The notes: generated from the letters alone by a model not told the origin. Positions 1-8,548 are shown, numbered from the stretch's first letter. The stretch: DNA of 64,000 nt from JAGVPT01 sp963827085 (GCA_963827085.1 CAWGZY010000003.1:992001-1056000), one strand, 5' to 3'. Numbers and translations are program-made.

Positions 1-840
1 GAGCGTTCTGTTTTTCCACCAGACTTCGATGGTAATCAGAAGCTTTGTAAGATTGATGAGGCGGATGCGTTTTGCAAACACGTTATATTCGGCGCGTTCA
101 ATATCTTGAAGCAAACGGAAGTAGATCGCTTCCATAATTTGCGCGGCAAGAAACAGCGGCTTATCCTCTTCCGAGAGATGCTCCAGCGCTTGTTTGAAAT
201 ATGAGCGTGCGCGCTCGCACTCAAATTTCATCAGACGAATGAATTGCGGGTTATACGTCCCCGCTAATAGCTCCTCCTCGGTGTAGCCGAATTCTGCCAA
301 ATCCTCGAGAGGCAGGTAGATCCTTCCCTTGGCCGCGTCGGTTGTGATATCCCTGAGAATATTCGTAAGCTGCATTGCGATACCAAGGTTGATTGCATAC
401 TCTTTCGCCCCCTCGTTCTTATAGCCGAATATTTCTGTACATATCAAGCCCACGGTCGATGCCGCCCGGTAACAGTATTCGCGCAACTCGCTGAAGGTAG
501 CGTAGCGGGTTTTCATCAAATCCATTTCCATCCCCTTGATGAGGTCGTGAAAATGGTGCAGCGGGATGTTGAAGCGCTGGATGATCTGGCTCAGTTTGTT
601 GAGCAGAGGATAACGGGATGTTCCTTGTATCGCGCGTTCAAATTCACGCGACCACAGCCGCAAGCGGACGTACTTACGTTTGACGCTTTCGTCTTCATCG
701 ACAATATCGTCCGTGGTGCGGCACCACGCATACACGACGTTGATTGCATCGCGCTTGGGCTTCGGAAGAAGAAAAAACGAGTAATAGAAATTACTCCGTC
801 TATTCTTTTCGATGATGTCGGCAACAAGAAGTGATTCCAT
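1..840 (-). CDS. hpnD: Presqualene diphosphate synthase HpnD, 3' end cut by the window edge
   Basis: Squalene/phytoene synthase family. By family knowledge HpnD condenses two farnesyl diphosphates to presqualene diphosphate, the first committed step of the HpnCDE route to squalene and hopanoids. I read 280 codons on the minus strand from ATG at 838-840 with no stop before base 1, so the C-terminus is missing. Both substrate-binding aspartate motifs are present: DDIVD at residues 44-48 and DITTD at 164-168, the latter inside NILRDITTDAAKGRIYLP. It starts 1 bp after the hpnC stop, so the two are co-transcribed. hpnE would be expected past the left edge. Assignment as HpnD rather than a generic phytoene synthase rests on pairing with HpnC. 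Confidence 0.88.
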   Translation of the reverse strand, partial: MESLLVADIIEKNRRSNFYYSFFLLPKPKRDAINVVYAWCRTTDDIVDEDESVKRKYVRLRLWSREFERAIQGTSRYPLLNKLSQIIQRFNIPLHHFHDLIKGMEMDLMKTRYATFSELREYCYRAASTVGLICTEIFGYKNEGAKEYAINLGIAMQLTNILRDITTDAAKGRIYLPLEDLAEFGYTEEELLAGTYNPQFIRLMKFECERARSYFKQALEHLSEEDKPLFLAAQIMEAIYFRLLQDIERAEYNVFAKRIRLINLTKLLITIEVWWKNRTL

Positions 841-841
841 G

Positions 842-1672
842 TCAGCGAACTAATAAAGATCGAACAGCGATAAGTGCCCAATCAAAAGAGGATAATACCG
901 GCCGATGATGAAGAGTTTCGCAGCCGAGGCGCTCAACTTTCTCCATCATCCTCACTCCGCCGTGGTACGTCAAACGCAATTCAAGGGCGAAGCGCTTATC
1001 GATCAACCGAAATAGGGACCTGCCGTCGAGAAAAAGTTTCTTTGTTCGTTCAACCTGATATTTCAACAGAGACTGAATGGCGTCAGTTCCCCTGCCGCTT
1101 TTCAGATCATCGGCTGTCAGGCCAAATCGTTGAAAATCCTCACGTGGAATATAAACACGATTTCGCTTTATATCAATACTCAAATCCTGCCAAAAATTTG
1201 CCAACTGAAGAGCTGTGCATAGAGCATCTGAGAGCCTGTTCGTCTCATCGTTCGCACAATTGAAAATATGGAGCAATATCCTTCCAACCGGATTTGCCGA
1301 ATGGCGGCAATAGTACAAAAGGTCATTGAATGTACCATAGTCTCTCCCGCTGGCATCCATCCGGAAGGCTGCGATTAAGTCGAAAAACAGCGACGGGGGA
1401 ATTGCGTATTTCTCCACCGCTTCCGCTAATTCCTGAAAGAATGAGATACCGGTATCGCCGGCCAGCGCTCTTCTGAATTCTCCCTCCCATTCATCGAGGT
1501 GCTGAAGCCTGCTTTCTTTGGTATCGTCTCCCTCGTCGGCTATATCGTCTGCAACCCGTGCAAAGGCGTAGACAAGCCGGATTGCCGATCTGAATTCTTT
1601 TGGCAGCAAAAAAGAGCCGACAGGAAAGTTCTCATAATGCGTTTCAGCGAGTAACTGGAGGGATATTGCCAC
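842..1672 (-). CDS. hpnC: Hydroxysqualene synthase HpnC
   Basis: Squalene/phytoene synthase family protein of 276 aa. In the HpnCDE pathway HpnC converts presqualene diphosphate to hydroxysqualene, which HpnE reduces to squalene. The N-terminus (ENFPVGSFLLP) and DDIADEGD are typical of HpnC. The two metal-binding motifs are DDIAD at residues 42-46 and DLSID at 163-167 (WQDLSIDIKRNRVYIP). Length fits the family. It is the first gene of the hpnC-hpnD unit, with 1 bp between stop and next start. The cyclase gene is not in the window, so the final product (hopanoid or other triterpenoid) is inferred. Confidence 0.9.
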   Translation of the reverse strand: MAISLQLLAETHYENFPVGSFLLPKEFRSAIRLVYAFARVADDIADEGDDTKESRLQHLDEWEGEFRRALAGDTGISFFQELAEAVEKYAIPPSLFFDLIAAFRMDASGRDYGTFNDLLYYCRHSANPVGRILLHIFNCANDETNRLSDALCTALQLANFWQDLSIDIKRNRVYIPREDFQRFGLTADDLKSGRGTDAIQSLLKYQVERTKKLFLDGRSLFRLIDKRFALELRLTYHGGVRMMEKVERLGCETLHHRPVLSSFDWALIAVRSLLVR

Positions 1673-2051
1673 GACGTTCTTATGTGTTACCGAGTGCGAT
1701 AATGTGATTGACTGCTGGTCAGAATATCCTCATTTGCGCACGTACTTGCAACCTCTCTCCGAACCCTGAGAGTTTAAATTATGTCTTGCGCTCACCCGGT
1801 CGCTCTTTCATCCTTAACATAAACCTTTCCAGTGCACCTAAATATTCGCAAATTTTCATCGTACTAACTTTTTAGGCATTTGTGATTAGAAATTTCTAAA
1901 TAATCTTGACTCTCCCTCTTGTTCGACTTAACTTTCTTCAGTTCAGTGCGTAGAGACCTACCTACTCGAAATTGCCAGAACCACAGGTTTCGCGAAATAA
2001 GCACTCGTGTCAGTTGTTTTCCTTTTTCACAAATGTAATCAGGAGCGATCG
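1673..2051. other. Intergenic region between divergent hpnC and the response regulator
   Basis: About 380 bp with no supported gene. It holds the leaders of two divergent units. The only clear element I see is the promoter-like pair at 1906-1934. AT-rich stretches around 1850-1905 fit a promoter region. Confidence 0.5.
1906..1934 (+). promoter_or_regulatory. Sigma70-type promoter for the response regulator
   Basis: TTGACT at 1906-1911, a 17-bp spacer, then TAACTT at 1929-1934. This would start transcription near 1941, giving a leader of about 110 nt before ATG 2052. Assigned from sequence match only. A similar TTGACT box precedes hrcA. Confidence 0.4.
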
Positions 2052-2819
2052 ATGGATAGGCCGTTGCATGTTCTTATTACCGAGGATGAAGAATCATTCG
2101 CTGATGTCCTGGCGATGGAGTTGAGAGAAACGGGCACTTACGAAGTTACCACTGCCTATAGCGGGATTGACGGAATTGAACAATTAAAATCCGACAAGAA
2201 TATCGATATCGTGCTATTGGACTTCAACCTGGGTGATATTACAGGTCTGCAGGTTCTTCAGTGGATCAATGAACAGAAAATGGAAACGCCTGTGATCATG
2301 ATGACGGCGGCAGGAACCGAAGAAGTGGCGGTCGAAGCGATGAAACTTGGTGCCTATGATTACGTCCGCAAAGAACATCTCGAACTAAATCACTTCCCGA
2401 TATTACTGCACGGCGTCTACGAGCGTTACCTGTTCCGCAAGGACAAGCAGGCGCGTGAAATTGAGCAGCGCGAGAAAGACAAGATGGAAGCGGCGATACA
2501 GATGTTCCAAACGACCGTTCGCACAATTGCTCACCACATCAACAACGCCCTGGCAATCTTCAAACTCCAGTCGTCGGTGTGTGAAAGAAATGTCCAGAAG
2601 ATGCTCGACCCGGCTCTCGCCTCGCCTCTCCTTAAACTCGTATCCGATTTGCGCCGGCAGGCGGAAACAGTCGAGTCAATCGTTCGGTCTCTCGTGGGCA
2701 TTTCAGACATTGTCTATACAAAATATGCGGGGGACCAGGACATCATCGAGATCAGAGCACAGCTGGAAAAGAATCTGGAAAACCTGAAAGAACAGAAACT
2801 GGAGATGATTCAAAAATAA
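2052..2819 (+). CDS. Response regulator with receiver domain and orphan HisKA-like helical domain
   Basis: 255 aa. I chose ATG 2052 because AGGAG at 2041-2045 lies 6 bp upstream; an in-frame ATG at 2007 would add 15 residues without such support. Residues about 5-125 are a CheY-like receiver: acidic pair E11/D12, phospho-acceptor D57 in LLDFNL, T85 and K107. After a charged linker (about 130-150) comes MFQTTVRTIAHHINNALAIF, which resembles the H-box of a histidine kinase dimerisation domain with H161/H162, followed by more helix and a basic C-terminal coiled coil. There is no ATPase domain and no DNA-binding output domain. Likely a single-domain-type regulator that dimerises or takes part in phosphotransfer; the partner kinase is not in the window. 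Confidence 0.82.
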   Translation: MDRPLHVLITEDEESFADVLAMELRETGTYEVTTAYSGIDGIEQLKSDKNIDIVLLDFNLGDITGLQVLQWINEQKMETPVIMMTAAGTEEVAVEAMKLGAYDYVRKEHLELNHFPILLHGVYERYLFRKDKQAREIEQREKDKMEAAIQMFQTTVRTIAHHINNALAIFKLQSSVCERNVQKMLDPALASPLLKLVSDLRRQAETVESIVRSLVGISDIVYTKYAGDQDIIEIRAQLEKNLENLKEQKLEMIQK

Positions 2820-2933
2820 AAGTCTGAACGCACAGTTCCACGTTAACCGATTTGCCAACGTCAACAAATCCCGCCGAATCCCCGGTGTACCGGTTTCCGC
2901 CGGCAAGTGAACCTTCCGTAAACCATGACTCCA

Positions 2934-3137
2934 GGTAGTGTCCTAATTTAGGAAAGGTGTGAAGCTTGCTCACGCAAATCCCGAGGGGATGGCTTCGCCA
3001 GACGCCAAGGCGCAAAGAGAATAGACATGTTTCCCTTGCGACTTAGCGTCTGGCGAAGCCATCCCCTTGGGACTTGCGCGATATTTTCAGCGCTCTGTAA
3101 AAGGTCCCTTGGGCTTTGTTCTAATTAGGACATTACC
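2934..3137. mobile_element. MITE-like element, copy 1 (TIR GGTAGTGTCCTAATT)
   Basis: About 204 bp with no ORF. The left end reads GGTAGTGTCCTAATT and the right end, on the opposite strand, GGTAATGTCCTAATT. Inside is a perfect 21-bp inverted repeat (2985-3005 with 3046-3066) around a 40-bp loop; its right arm begins GCGTCTGGCGAAGCCAT. A second, diverged copy is at 51408-51587. I see no clean target duplication here. It sits between the response regulator and the hrcA promoter. No transposase in the window matches it. Confidence 0.65.
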
Positions 3138-3155
3138 TGCCTGACCCACGCTTTC

Positions 3156-3184
3156 TTGACTCAGCGCGTAAAAATTCGTATTTT
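3156..3184 (+). promoter_or_regulatory. Putative promoter of the hrcA-grpE-dnaJ operon
   Basis: TTGACT at 3156-3161, 17-bp spacer, TATTTT at 3179-3184, just upstream of hrcA and just past the MITE-like element. I found no CIRCE inverted repeat (TTAGCACTC...GAGTGCTAA) here, so autoregulation by HrcA at this promoter is not visible. Confidence 0.35.
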
Positions 3185-3216
3185 TCATATAAGTATCATC
3201 GTTTTTGCGCACCGGC

Positions 3217-4260
3217 ATGGACAATGTGATGGTTGACAACCTGAACGAACGGGAAAGAACAATATTACGGAGCATCATTTACAGCTTCATTCAAACAGCT
3301 ACGCCTGTTGGGTCGCGTTATATTTCGAAGCGCAACGGCTTGGACTTGAGCCCCGCGACCGTCCGTAATGTTATGTCCGACCTGGAGTTCTTAGGGTATA
3401 TTGACCATCCGCACACGTCGGCCGGCAGAATTCCGACGGACAAAGGCTACAGGTTTTACGTCGATTCCCTGATTGAGCTGGAGGCGCTTTCCGCGCACGA
3501 TCAATCGGCCATCCAATCGCAGATTCATTCAAACGCCGACCCGGATGAGATCCTGAAGGAGACTTCGAGGATCCTTGGAACGATCTCCCATCAGTTAGGA
3601 ATTGTCTCGACACCTCGTGTGAGCGCAGGGGTGTTTGAAAGACTCGAACTCGTTTCAATCTCGAGTTCCCGGATTATGGTGATTCTTTCCATCCGGTCCG
3701 GGTTAGTGAAAACCATCATGATGGAAGCTCATTCAGAGATACCCAAGAGCAAATTGGAAGAAGTGAGCAGGGTGCTCAATGAAAGGCTTTCCGGCCTGAC
3801 CTTGAGACAAATTCGGAAAACATTCCGCGACCGCGTCCGGGATATGCAAAACGAGGAGACCGGCTTGATCCGTTTGTTCGTCGAATCCGTCGACAAAGTT
3901 TTCGACGAAACACACAACAAAGATAAAGTCCATATCGGCGGTACTCAGAGCCTCCTGACGCAGCCGGAATTCAGCAGCGCGGAAAACTTTCGCGGTATTA
4001 TCGAATTATTGGAAAACGAGGACATCATCGTCCACATCCTCGAGAAAAAAGAATTGGGTGAAGGAAGTATATCGATCTCCATCGGGTCTGAAAACCAGGA
4101 AGAGAAACTGCGCGAACTCAGCGTCGTCACTTCACAGTACGCCGTCGGCGACGTGAGCGGAACGGTGGGCATAATCGGGGCGAAGAGAATGGACTATTCC
4201 AAGATGATCCCGCTCGTCGACTACATGGCAAAAATGATTTCTTTGCTTTTCCGTCCCTAA
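3217..4260 (+). CDS. hrcA: Heat-inducible transcription repressor HrcA
   Basis: About 347 aa. HrcA represses class I heat-shock genes by binding CIRCE operators, with GroEL as co-regulator (family knowledge). The N-terminal winged helix is clear: residues about 8-85 include RERTILRSIIYSFIQTATPV and ATVRNVMSDLEFLGYI, followed by SAGRIPTDKGYRFYVD, a hallmark stretch. The C-terminal half contains an NRS-type end (YAVGDVSGTVGIIGAKRMDY). I use ATG 3217; a TTG at 3205 and an ATG at 3229 are alternatives, none with a good Shine-Dalgarno. First gene of hrcA-grpE-dnaJ. Confidence 0.92.
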   Translation: MDNVMVDNLNERERTILRSIIYSFIQTATPVGSRYISKRNGLDLSPATVRNVMSDLEFLGYIDHPHTSAGRIPTDKGYRFYVDSLIELEALSAHDQSAIQSQIHSNADPDEILKETSRILGTISHQLGIVSTPRVSAGVFERLELVSISSSRIMVILSIRSGLVKTIMMEAHSEIPKSKLEEVSRVLNERLSGLTLRQIRKTFRDRVRDMQNEETGLIRLFVESVDKVFDETHNKDKVHIGGTQSLLTQPEFSSAENFRGIIELLENEDIIVHILEKKELGEGSISISIGSENQEEKLRELSVVTSQYAVGDVSGTVGIIGAKRMDYSKMIPLVDYMAKMISLLFRP

Positions 4261-4308
4261 GAGTGGAAAAGAAATTGAGTTTCAACTAATATAAAGTATG
4301 CAAGAGAT

Positions 4309-4917
4309 ATGTCCGGAGAGAAGAACAATCATAAACTAGAACAGCATGAAAATGCCGAGGGGACGGCAGGCGAGGCACAACAGCCCGTTCAGGAAAAATC
4401 AGAAACAACCCTTTTGAATGAAAAAGTAGCGGAGCTGGAAAAACAGAGTGCACAGCTAAAAGATCAGCTTTTGCGAAAAGCGGCCGAGTTCGATAATTAC
4501 AAACGGCGGACGGAGAACGACTTTGCTTCTCTCGCGAAATTTGCGGCGGAAAATATCATCACCCAGCTGGTTCCCATCCTTGACGATTTTAACCGGTCTC
4601 TAAAAAGCGTCAAAGACAAAGCAGAAAACGATTCCTTTTACAAAGGCATCGAACTCATCTACGCAAAATTTCTTAAAGTGCTTGAAGCCCAGGGATTGAA
4701 AGCGATGGACGTCGTCGGAAAAGAATTCAACGTCGACGTGCATGACGCATTAATGCAGATGCCTCGTGCCGATGTCCCGCCCCACACCGTGCTCGAAGAA
4801 GTCGAAAAAGGGTACCTTCTCTTCGATAAAGTGATCCGTCATGCAAAAGTCGTTGTTTCGACGGGGCCGGCTGAAGAACCCACCCGGCAGGCAAAAACGG
4901 AGAATTTCGAAGACTGA
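4309..4917 (+). CDS. grpE: Nucleotide exchange factor GrpE
   Basis: 202 aa. GrpE is the exchange factor that releases ADP from DnaK. The N-terminal 50 residues are low-complexity and charged. A long coiled coil follows (about 40-80), then the core AAEFDNYKRRTENDFASLA, FAAENIITQLVPILDDFNRS and the C-terminal beta-wing with GYLLFDKVIRHAKVVVS. Length fits the family. It lies 48 bp after hrcA and 2 bp before dnaJ, the standard heat-shock layout. dnaK is not in the window. Confidence 0.95.
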   Translation: MSGEKNNHKLEQHENAEGTAGEAQQPVQEKSETTLLNEKVAELEKQSAQLKDQLLRKAAEFDNYKRRTENDFASLAKFAAENIITQLVPILDDFNRSLKSVKDKAENDSFYKGIELIYAKFLKVLEAQGLKAMDVVGKEFNVDVHDALMQMPRADVPPHTVLEEVEKGYLLFDKVIRHAKVVVSTGPAEEPTRQAKTENFED

Positions 4918-4919
4918 TT

Positions 4920-6071
4920 ATGGCTACTAAACGTGATTTTTACGAAGTACTCGGTGTTTCGCGGAGTGCGTCGCCGGATGAAATAAAGAAAGCGTACCGG
5001 AAGCTCGCACTCCAATACCATCCGGACCGAAACCCGAACAATAAAGAAGCTGAAGAAAAGTTCAAAGAAGCTGCGGAAGCATACGAGGCGTTGAGCGACC
5101 CCGCGAAACGCCAGCGCTTCGACCAGTACGGCCACGAAGGAATGCGCGGCACCGATTTCAGAGGTTCTGCCGATATCAACGATATCTTTTCCAATTTCGG
5201 CGATATCTTCGGCGGATCGATTTTTGACGACGTCTTCTCCGGCGGAAGGCAGCAGCGCCGGCGTGCAACAGGCCAGGCCGGTTCCGACCTTAAAGTACAA
5301 TTGAAGCTGACCCTCGAAGAGATCGCAACCGGTGTCGAGAAAAAAATCAAGATCAAAAAATGGAAGCCGTGCCAGACGTGTTCCGGGAGCGGCGCAAAGC
5401 CGGGATCGGCGAAAACGAGCTGCCCGCAATGCGGCGGCACGGGGGAACTCCGGCAGGTTTCCCGCTCGATGTTCGGTCAATTCGTGAACATTACGACGTG
5501 TTTGAATTGCGGCGGCGAGGGACAGATTGTACGGGAGCGCTGCCCGTCCTGCGACGGCGAAGGGCGCGAGCAGGGTGAAACAACGATCAAGGTGAATGTG
5601 CCGGCCGGCGTTTCAGAAGGAAATTATATCTCGATGCAGGGGCAGGGGAATGCCGGAAGGCGGGGCGGCCCGGCCGGCGACGTGATCGTTGAATTCCATG
5701 AATTACGCCACGAACATTTTGTACGAAACGGCGACGACATCATCTACAATGCCCTCATCAGTTTTCCGCATGCCGTGATGGGAGGAGATATTGAAGTGCC
5801 GACGTTGACCGGGCGCTCGAGGGTAAAAATCGAACCGGGAACAATGCCGGGAAAAATGCTGCGGATGAAAGAAAAGGGGATTCCGCACCTCAATAGTTTT
5901 GGACGGGGTGACCAATTGATCAGAATACAAGTCTGGGTTCCTGCCAAGTTGAATGCGCGAGAAAAAGAATTGCTGCGAGAACTCTCGTCGGGAGAACATA
6001 TTGTGCCGACGGAGGAAGAAAAGAATGCAAATAAGTCGTTCTTCGAAAAATCAAGGAATACGTTCTCATAA
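4920..6071 (+). CDS. dnaJ: Chaperone DnaJ (Hsp40)
   Basis: 383 aa, a full type I DnaJ, the co-chaperone that stimulates DnaK ATPase and delivers substrates. J domain at residues 1-70 with the HPD triad at 34-36, G/F-rich region to about 125, four CxxCxGxG zinc repeats between about 151 and 215 (CQTCSGSG, CPQCGGTG, CLNCGGEG, CPSCDGEG), then the C-terminal substrate-binding domains. ATG 4920 is 2 bp after the grpE stop, so translation is probably coupled. Confidence 0.96.
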   Translation: MATKRDFYEVLGVSRSASPDEIKKAYRKLALQYHPDRNPNNKEAEEKFKEAAEAYEALSDPAKRQRFDQYGHEGMRGTDFRGSADINDIFSNFGDIFGGSIFDDVFSGGRQQRRRATGQAGSDLKVQLKLTLEEIATGVEKKIKIKKWKPCQTCSGSGAKPGSAKTSCPQCGGTGELRQVSRSMFGQFVNITTCLNCGGEGQIVRERCPSCDGEGREQGETTIKVNVPAGVSEGNYISMQGQGNAGRRGGPAGDVIVEFHELRHEHFVRNGDDIIYNALISFPHAVMGGDIEVPTLTGRSRVKIEPGTMPGKMLRMKEKGIPHLNSFGRGDQLIRIQVWVPAKLNAREKELLRELSSGEHIVPTEEEKNANKSFFEKSRNTFS

Positions 6072-6104
6072 CGGGAACAATTCCTGTTTTTCCATCTCTC
6101 AACA

Positions 6105-6572
6105 ATGGCCGGAACCATGAAGCTGTGGAAGCGCGTGCAGGAGTTTGCTGCGTTTACGAAAAACGAACAGAGAATTTTCCTGTTCTTGTCGGTCGTGTTC
6201 ATTGCCGGCGTCTCGGTCAAGGCGTATCGGGCGTATGTTGCTCCGCCGCAGGTTCGCCAATTCGATTATACTGTGCCCGACAAAGAATTTGAAGAACGTT
6301 CGAAGTACCTGACGTCCGCACCTCCGCCAAAAGGAACGGACGATACGACAAACAACACCGCCGGCAGGAGCGTCAAAAAAACAGTAAACCTGAACACGGC
6401 AACGAAGGAGGAACTTGTTGTACTTCCGGGAATCGGTGAAAGCACCGCAGAGCAAATTCTGATCTATCGCGACGAACACAGCGAGTTCTCTTCCGTCGAA
6501 CAGCTGAGAAAAATTAAAGGCATTGGGCCAAAGAAATTCGAAAAACTACGACCGTATGTGAGAATCAAATGA
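6105..6572 (+). CDS. ComEA-like helix-hairpin-helix DNA-binding membrane protein
   Basis: 155 aa. One N-terminal transmembrane segment (about residues 22-42, FLFLSVVFIAGVSV), a short low-complexity linker, then a ComEA-type double helix-hairpin-helix at about 88-155: VNLNTATKEELVVLPGIGES, FSSVEQLRKIKGIGPKKFEK. ComEA proteins bind incoming DNA at the membrane in natural transformation; related proteins have other DNA roles, and no other competence gene is here except a distant PilM-like neighbour. Its stop overlaps the start of the next gene by 4 bp (ATGA). Confidence 0.85.
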   Translation: MAGTMKLWKRVQEFAAFTKNEQRIFLFLSVVFIAGVSVKAYRAYVAPPQVRQFDYTVPDKEFEERSKYLTSAPPPKGTDDTTNNTAGRSVKKTVNLNTATKEELVVLPGIGESTAEQILIYRDEHSEFSSVEQLRKIKGIGPKKFEKLRPYVRIK

Positions 6573-7480
6573 AATCGACCGAACGCCGTATCGCTCTCAT
6601 TCTTGAACAATCACAAATCACCGCTGTCGAGATCGCTCAAAGCCCCAAAGGGCACACGCTGACGGCAGCAGGCTCGTTCAATTCATCGCTTAATTTTGAC
6701 GACCAGGACATGTTCAGCCAGCCGGGCGCCTCACAACGCGAACGGGGTTTTGCGCAGGAACTTCAGACGTTTTTTAAGAACATCGGCAGCGGTTCCCGCA
6801 CTTTTGCCTTCGGGCTGAACAGCAGGATGATCGTCGTGCAATCCATCCCGACGGACGCGTCGCTCTCCGAGTCGGACCTGGACCAGCATTCGCTGTGGGA
6901 ATTGAGCCAGTACGCACTCGTCAAGAACACCAACGCATTCAATGTCAGCTCATTGGTGCTGGACTCAAACGAAGAGACGCAGGTGAACACGACCGCGATC
7001 GTGGCAGTGAGGAAAATTTTCCTCAACTTCCTGGCAAATGTGTGCAGGCAGTTGAGTGGAACATTAAATATCGTCGACGTCGATCACTTCGGCGCCGAGA
7101 ATGCGCTCCTCTTCAATTATCCCGAGCTCGCATCCCAACGAGTCCTGCTTGCCGGTGTGGATGAAAATTCTTTCGATGCAAGCGTCGTTGCCGATGGACA
7201 GACGAAAAGTTTTGTTTCAATGGAATGGACGACCGAAAACGACATGGCACAACTTGCCGAGTACGTGAAGGGGGTCAATGTTGAAATGGTCATGTTCCAC
7301 GGGAGGATTGTCTCGCCGGCATTAGTGTCAAGCCTCCAAGAGCTTGTGTCCGTACCGGTGGAAATCATGGACCCGTTTAAGAAAGTCTCCCTCCCCCGAA
7401 CGCTGAGAAATTACCGCGACATAGAGAACCGGAGACAGGAGTACGCGTCGGCGGTCGGCCTTGCGTTGAGAGCAGAGTAA
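6569..7480 (+). CDS. PilM-like actin-fold protein
   Basis: 303 aa. Reads as a divergent member of the PilM/FtsA actin-like ATPase fold: N-terminal strand RIALILEQSQITAVEIAQ, a central VLLAGVDENSFDASVVADG resembling the second phosphate-binding region, and an end VPVEIMDPFKKVSLP...YASAVGLALRAE that matches the C-terminal pattern of PilM proteins. PilM normally sits with PilNOPQ at the cytoplasmic face of type IV pilus machines; none of those genes is here. The 4-bp overlap with the ComEA-like gene suggests a shared role, possibly DNA uptake or secretion. Function is inferred. Confidence 0.6.
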   Translation: MKSTERRIALILEQSQITAVEIAQSPKGHTLTAAGSFNSSLNFDDQDMFSQPGASQRERGFAQELQTFFKNIGSGSRTFAFGLNSRMIVVQSIPTDASLSESDLDQHSLWELSQYALVKNTNAFNVSSLVLDSNEETQVNTTAIVAVRKIFLNFLANVCRQLSGTLNIVDVDHFGAENALLFNYPELASQRVLLAGVDENSFDASVVADGQTKSFVSMEWTTENDMAQLAEYVKGVNVEMVMFHGRIVSPALVSSLQELVSVPVEIMDPFKKVSLPRTLRNYRDIENRRQEYASAVGLALRAE

Positions 7481-7482
7481 GC

Positions 7483-8043
7483 ATGCGCGTTATCGCCGGG
7501 AAGTACAAGGGGAGGCAGCTGCGCACGGTAGCCGATTTGTCGGTTCGGCCTGCCACCAGCAGAGTCAAAAGCTCGGTGTTCAATATTTTGCAGAACCGGG
7601 TTGATTGGGGGGAATCGCTGGTGCTGGACCTTTTCGCAGGGAGCGGGAGTCTGGGAATTGAAGCCTTGAGCCGGGGAGCGCGCCGTGTTGTCTTCGTGGA
7701 GAATTCAAAACGCGCGGTCGAATATCTAAAACAAAATATTGCACTGGTCGCCGCATCGTCGGAGTGCGAGGTCATTGCGGCAGATGTGTTCGAGTACCTT
7801 GCGCGGCCGCGTGCATTGTTTGATGTAGTGTTTGCCGACCCCCCTTATGATTTTGAAGTGCTAAAGCGGCTGCCAACATTGGTATTTCAGAGCGGAGTTG
7901 TTTCCCCTGAGGGGTACCTGATCATCGAGCATCCGCAGGAGCTGCATTTTGAGCAAAGTCCGTTGTGCGAGGAGGCAGTGGTAAGGAAATACGGCAGGAC
8001 TGTTGTCACGTTCTTCCAATCACGACATGAAAGCCGACTATGA
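7483..8043 (+). CDS. rsmD: 16S rRNA (guanine(966)-N(2))-methyltransferase RsmD
   Basis: 186 aa. RsmD methylates G966 of 16S rRNA using S-adenosylmethionine. The start MRVIAGKYKGRQL and RPATSRVKSSVFNIL are family signatures, the SAM-binding loop is LDLFAGSGSLGIEALSRGA (about residues 46-64) and the catalytic motif is FADPPYDF (about 112-119). It starts 2 bp after the PilM-like gene and overlaps coaD by 4 bp. The rsmD-coaD pairing is a common bacterial arrangement. Confidence 0.94.
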   Translation: MRVIAGKYKGRQLRTVADLSVRPATSRVKSSVFNILQNRVDWGESLVLDLFAGSGSLGIEALSRGARRVVFVENSKRAVEYLKQNIALVAASSECEVIAADVFEYLARPRALFDVVFADPPYDFEVLKRLPTLVFQSGVVSPEGYLIIEHPQELHFEQSPLCEEAVVRKYGRTVVTFFQSRHESRL

Positions 8044-8528
8044 AAATTGCACTCTACCCAGGAACATTCGACCCGATTACCAACGGGCATATCGACATCC
8101 TTGAACGCGGAATGGAGCTGTTCGATAAAGTGATCGTGACCGTCGCGAAGAATTCCACAAAATCTCCCCTCTTCGACGAAGAAGAGCGCGTGGAAATGAT
8201 CGAGGAGATCATCACGCGAAATAGGTATAAAAATGTCGCGGTCGAAAGCTTCGACGGGCTCCTGATCAATTTTGCCCGGAAGAAAAGAGCCGTCGCGCTC
8301 ATCCGCGGGCTGCGTGCAATTTCCGATTTCGAATACGAATTTCAGATGGCGCTCATTAACCGAAAGCAGGACAACAAGATTTTCACAGTGTTCTTAATGC
8401 CCCATGAGCGTTACACGTACCTCAATTCCAGCATCGTGCGGGAACTCGCGCGGCTCCACGGCGAATTCAGAACCTTCGTTCCGCCGAATGTCTATGCACG
8501 GCTACAGAAAAAGGTCAAAGATTTTTGA
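8040..8528 (+). CDS. coaD: Phosphopantetheine adenylyltransferase CoaD
   Basis: 162 aa. Catalyses ATP + 4'-phosphopantetheine to dephospho-CoA, the fourth step of CoA synthesis. The nucleotidyltransferase motif TNGHID is at about residues 15-20 in YPGTFDPITNGHIDI, and the second motif is YLNSSIVRELARLHG at about 124-138. Length fits the family (about 160). It overlaps rsmD by 4 bp (ATGA) and ends before an inverted-repeat spacer. Confidence 0.96.
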   Translation: MKIALYPGTFDPITNGHIDILERGMELFDKVIVTVAKNSTKSPLFDEEERVEMIEEIITRNRYKNVAVESFDGLLINFARKKRAVALIRGLRAISDFEYEFQMALINRKQDNKIFTVFLMPHERYTYLNSSIVRELARLHGEFRTFVPPNVYARLQKKVKDF

Positions 8529-8548
8529 TTTGAGAAATCTGGAAAATT

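Noticed and set aside
2752..3015. 87-codon minus-strand frame downstream of the response regulator
   Set aside because: It starts in the MITE and runs antisense into the regulator gene. A short stretch looks coding-like, but there is no start signal or family match.
3138..3216. CIRCE operator upstream of hrcA
   Set aside because: Searched by eye for TTAGCACTC with its inverted partner at 9 nt; not found.
8040..8528. Reading coaD as another nucleotidyltransferase such as NadD
   Set aside because: TNGHIDI plus YLNSSIVRELARLHG and the rsmD linkage are specific to CoaD.
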